A stretch of 7,061 nucleotides of DNA, from contig JAQSYC010000084.1 in NCBI GenBank assembly GCA_029256345.1, positions 1 through 7,061 of the forward strand, written 5' to 3'. The translations under genes were made by a program, and so were the position numbers. This document shows, in pieces, positions 6,281 through 7,061 of this stretch; the stretch's first letter is position 1; each line of letters starts with the position of its first letter. This DNA comes from Clostridia bacterium (GTDB lineage: Bacteria; Bacillota; Clostridia; Lachnospirales; Cellulosilyticaceae). The notes beneath the pieces were generated by a model that saw only the letters and a list, made by a program, of their open reading frames with translations, did no database searches and was not told where the DNA came from.

Positions 6281-7061
6281 ATGAAACAACATCGTTCAGA
6301 TATACAAAAGAGTCCTAGTAATTTAAAACCAGGACAAGAAGATATTAAATTACTGATTAACGTCATATTATGTCTCGTGGTATCTTTCTTATTTTTTATA
6401 GCCATGGAGTTGATCCAACGAGGAATAATAGGAGCTGGGACTTTTATTGGGAATTATAAAGGTGTGGCATTACTTAATTATATGCTATTATTTACCATGA
6501 TCTCACCAGCTATATTGGCTAAAAGAACTCACTTTGTAGCGGTTATTTTGGCACTGCCATGGGTTGTATTAGGCTATATAAGCACTATGGTTACAAGCTT
6601 TAGAGGTGTTCCTTTCAGCTGGTCTGATATCTATAGTGCTGGTGAAGGGTTATCTATTGCCAACCAATATATCTCAAAGGAAATCATCATTAAAATAAGT
6701 ATAGGGGCAGTTTGCATTTTAATTTTACTAACAGGCTGTTTTTTTATAAGTTTTAAAGTGTATCGGGTAAGTTTTGTTAAGAGAATAGTAGTATTTATAC
6801 TTATGGTTGGGGCGGGTTTGTCTGGCCCCTATTATTTGACTAACCAAGGAATGGTGGATATCACACAGTGGGATATGGCTGTTTCATACGATAGAAATGG
6901 TTTTATGTATTCCTTTATAGAATCGTATCTAACCACTTTTAGAAAACAAACAGATAATTATTCAGCTGGAGCGATTGAAAAAGTGGTGGAAAGTATAGAA
7001 AAAGATCCAGTAAGTCAGATTACAGAAAACATAATAGGCATTTCTAATGAAGGTGAATTGA
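6281..7061 (+). CDS. LTA synthase/sulfatase-family membrane protein (3' partial)
   Basis: The frame stays open to the right edge, giving 260 N-terminal residues without a stop. After a charged cytoplasmic N-terminus there are five hydrophobic segments at about 24-45, 60-80, 84-105, 136-158 and 166-185, followed by a soluble region. This is the membrane layout of LtaS-type enzymes (alkaline phosphatase superfamily), which sit in the membrane with an extracellular catalytic domain that transfers glycerol-phosphate or related groups. Family-like landmarks are RGVPFSWSDI in the loop after the third helix (108-117) and YDRNGFMYSFIESY with KQTDNYSAGAIEK just after the last helix. The metal-binding catalytic domain lies beyond the window, so activity and exact substrate cannot be judged, and other membrane sulfatase-like transferases of the family remain possible. 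It lies 72 bases after the GAP1-like gene and may or may not be functionally linked to it. Confidence 0.75.
   Translation, partial: MKQHRSDIQKSPSNLKPGQEDIKLLINVILCLVVSFLFFIAMELIQRGIIGAGTFIGNYKGVALLNYMLLFTMISPAILAKRTHFVAVILALPWVVLGYISTMVTSFRGVPFSWSDIYSAGEGLSIANQYISKEIIIKISIGAVCILILLTGCFFISFKVYRVSFVKRIVVFILMVGAGLSGPYYLTNQGMVDITQWDMAVSYDRNGFMYSFIESYLTTFRKQTDNYSAGAIEKVVESIEKDPVSQITENIIGISNEGEL

Noticed and set aside
6066..6284. Plus-strand open frame overlapping the acidic tail and ending on the start of the next gene
   Set aside because: Its basic low-complexity product is the frame-shifted reading of acidic tail codons, and it has no good ribosome binding site. The ATGA overlap with the next gene looks accidental.
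6276..6306. TTGACA at 6276-6281 with TATACA at 6301-6306 as a possible promoter
   Set aside because: Spacing is 19 bases for TATACA (or 17 with a poor GATATA), and transcription would begin inside the LTA-synthase-like gene, after its well-supported start and ribosome binding site.

Overview
The window suggests a low-GC Gram-positive bacterium, most likely a member of Clostridia. The DNA is A+T-rich, AGA and ATA codons are common, and the genes have strong purine-rich Shine-Dalgarno sites. The last gene looks like a lipoteichoic-acid-synthase-type membrane enzyme, which fits a Gram-positive cell wall. The species cannot be told from this stretch. All credible genes lie on the + strand and are tightly packed, with no gene-free stretch over 75 bases.

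Layout: (1) 2-388, the 3' end of a gene that begins before the window, product not recognised. (2) 438-1655, a membrane protein with three N-terminal helices, a von Willebrand factor A (vWA) domain with a complete metal-binding MIDAS site, and three C-terminal helices. (3) 1667-2299, a soluble all-beta protein that looks like a fibronectin-III/Ig-type beta-sandwich. (4) 2317-3591, a TRAFAC-like GTPase with all recognisable G motifs, preceded by two CPxC zinc knuckles. (5) 3593-6208, an 871-residue protein whose N-terminus matches the GTPase-associated protein 1 (GAP1-N2) type. It continues into a long helical region, one membrane helix and a 110-residue acidic tail. (6) 6281 to the right edge, the five-helix membrane part of an LTA-synthase-family protein, cut off before its catalytic domain.

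Genes 2 to 5 are separated by 11, 17 and 1 bases and almost certainly form one transcription unit. Gene 1, 49 bases upstream, probably belongs to it. The pairing of a GTPase with a GAP1-type protein, with vWA and beta-sandwich partners, resembles a class of predicted NTP-dependent conflict or signalling systems described from comparative genomics by the Aravind group. To my knowledge such systems have little experimental characterisation.

The topology suggests a working model, which is inference. The GTPase and the GAP1 body would sit in the cytoplasm. The GAP1 acidic tail and the vWA domain would both lie outside the membrane, so the complex could pass a signal across the envelope. The LTA-synthase-like gene follows after 72 bases with its own ribosome binding site. 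It may be co-transcribed or an unrelated neighbour; no convincing terminator or promoter separates them.
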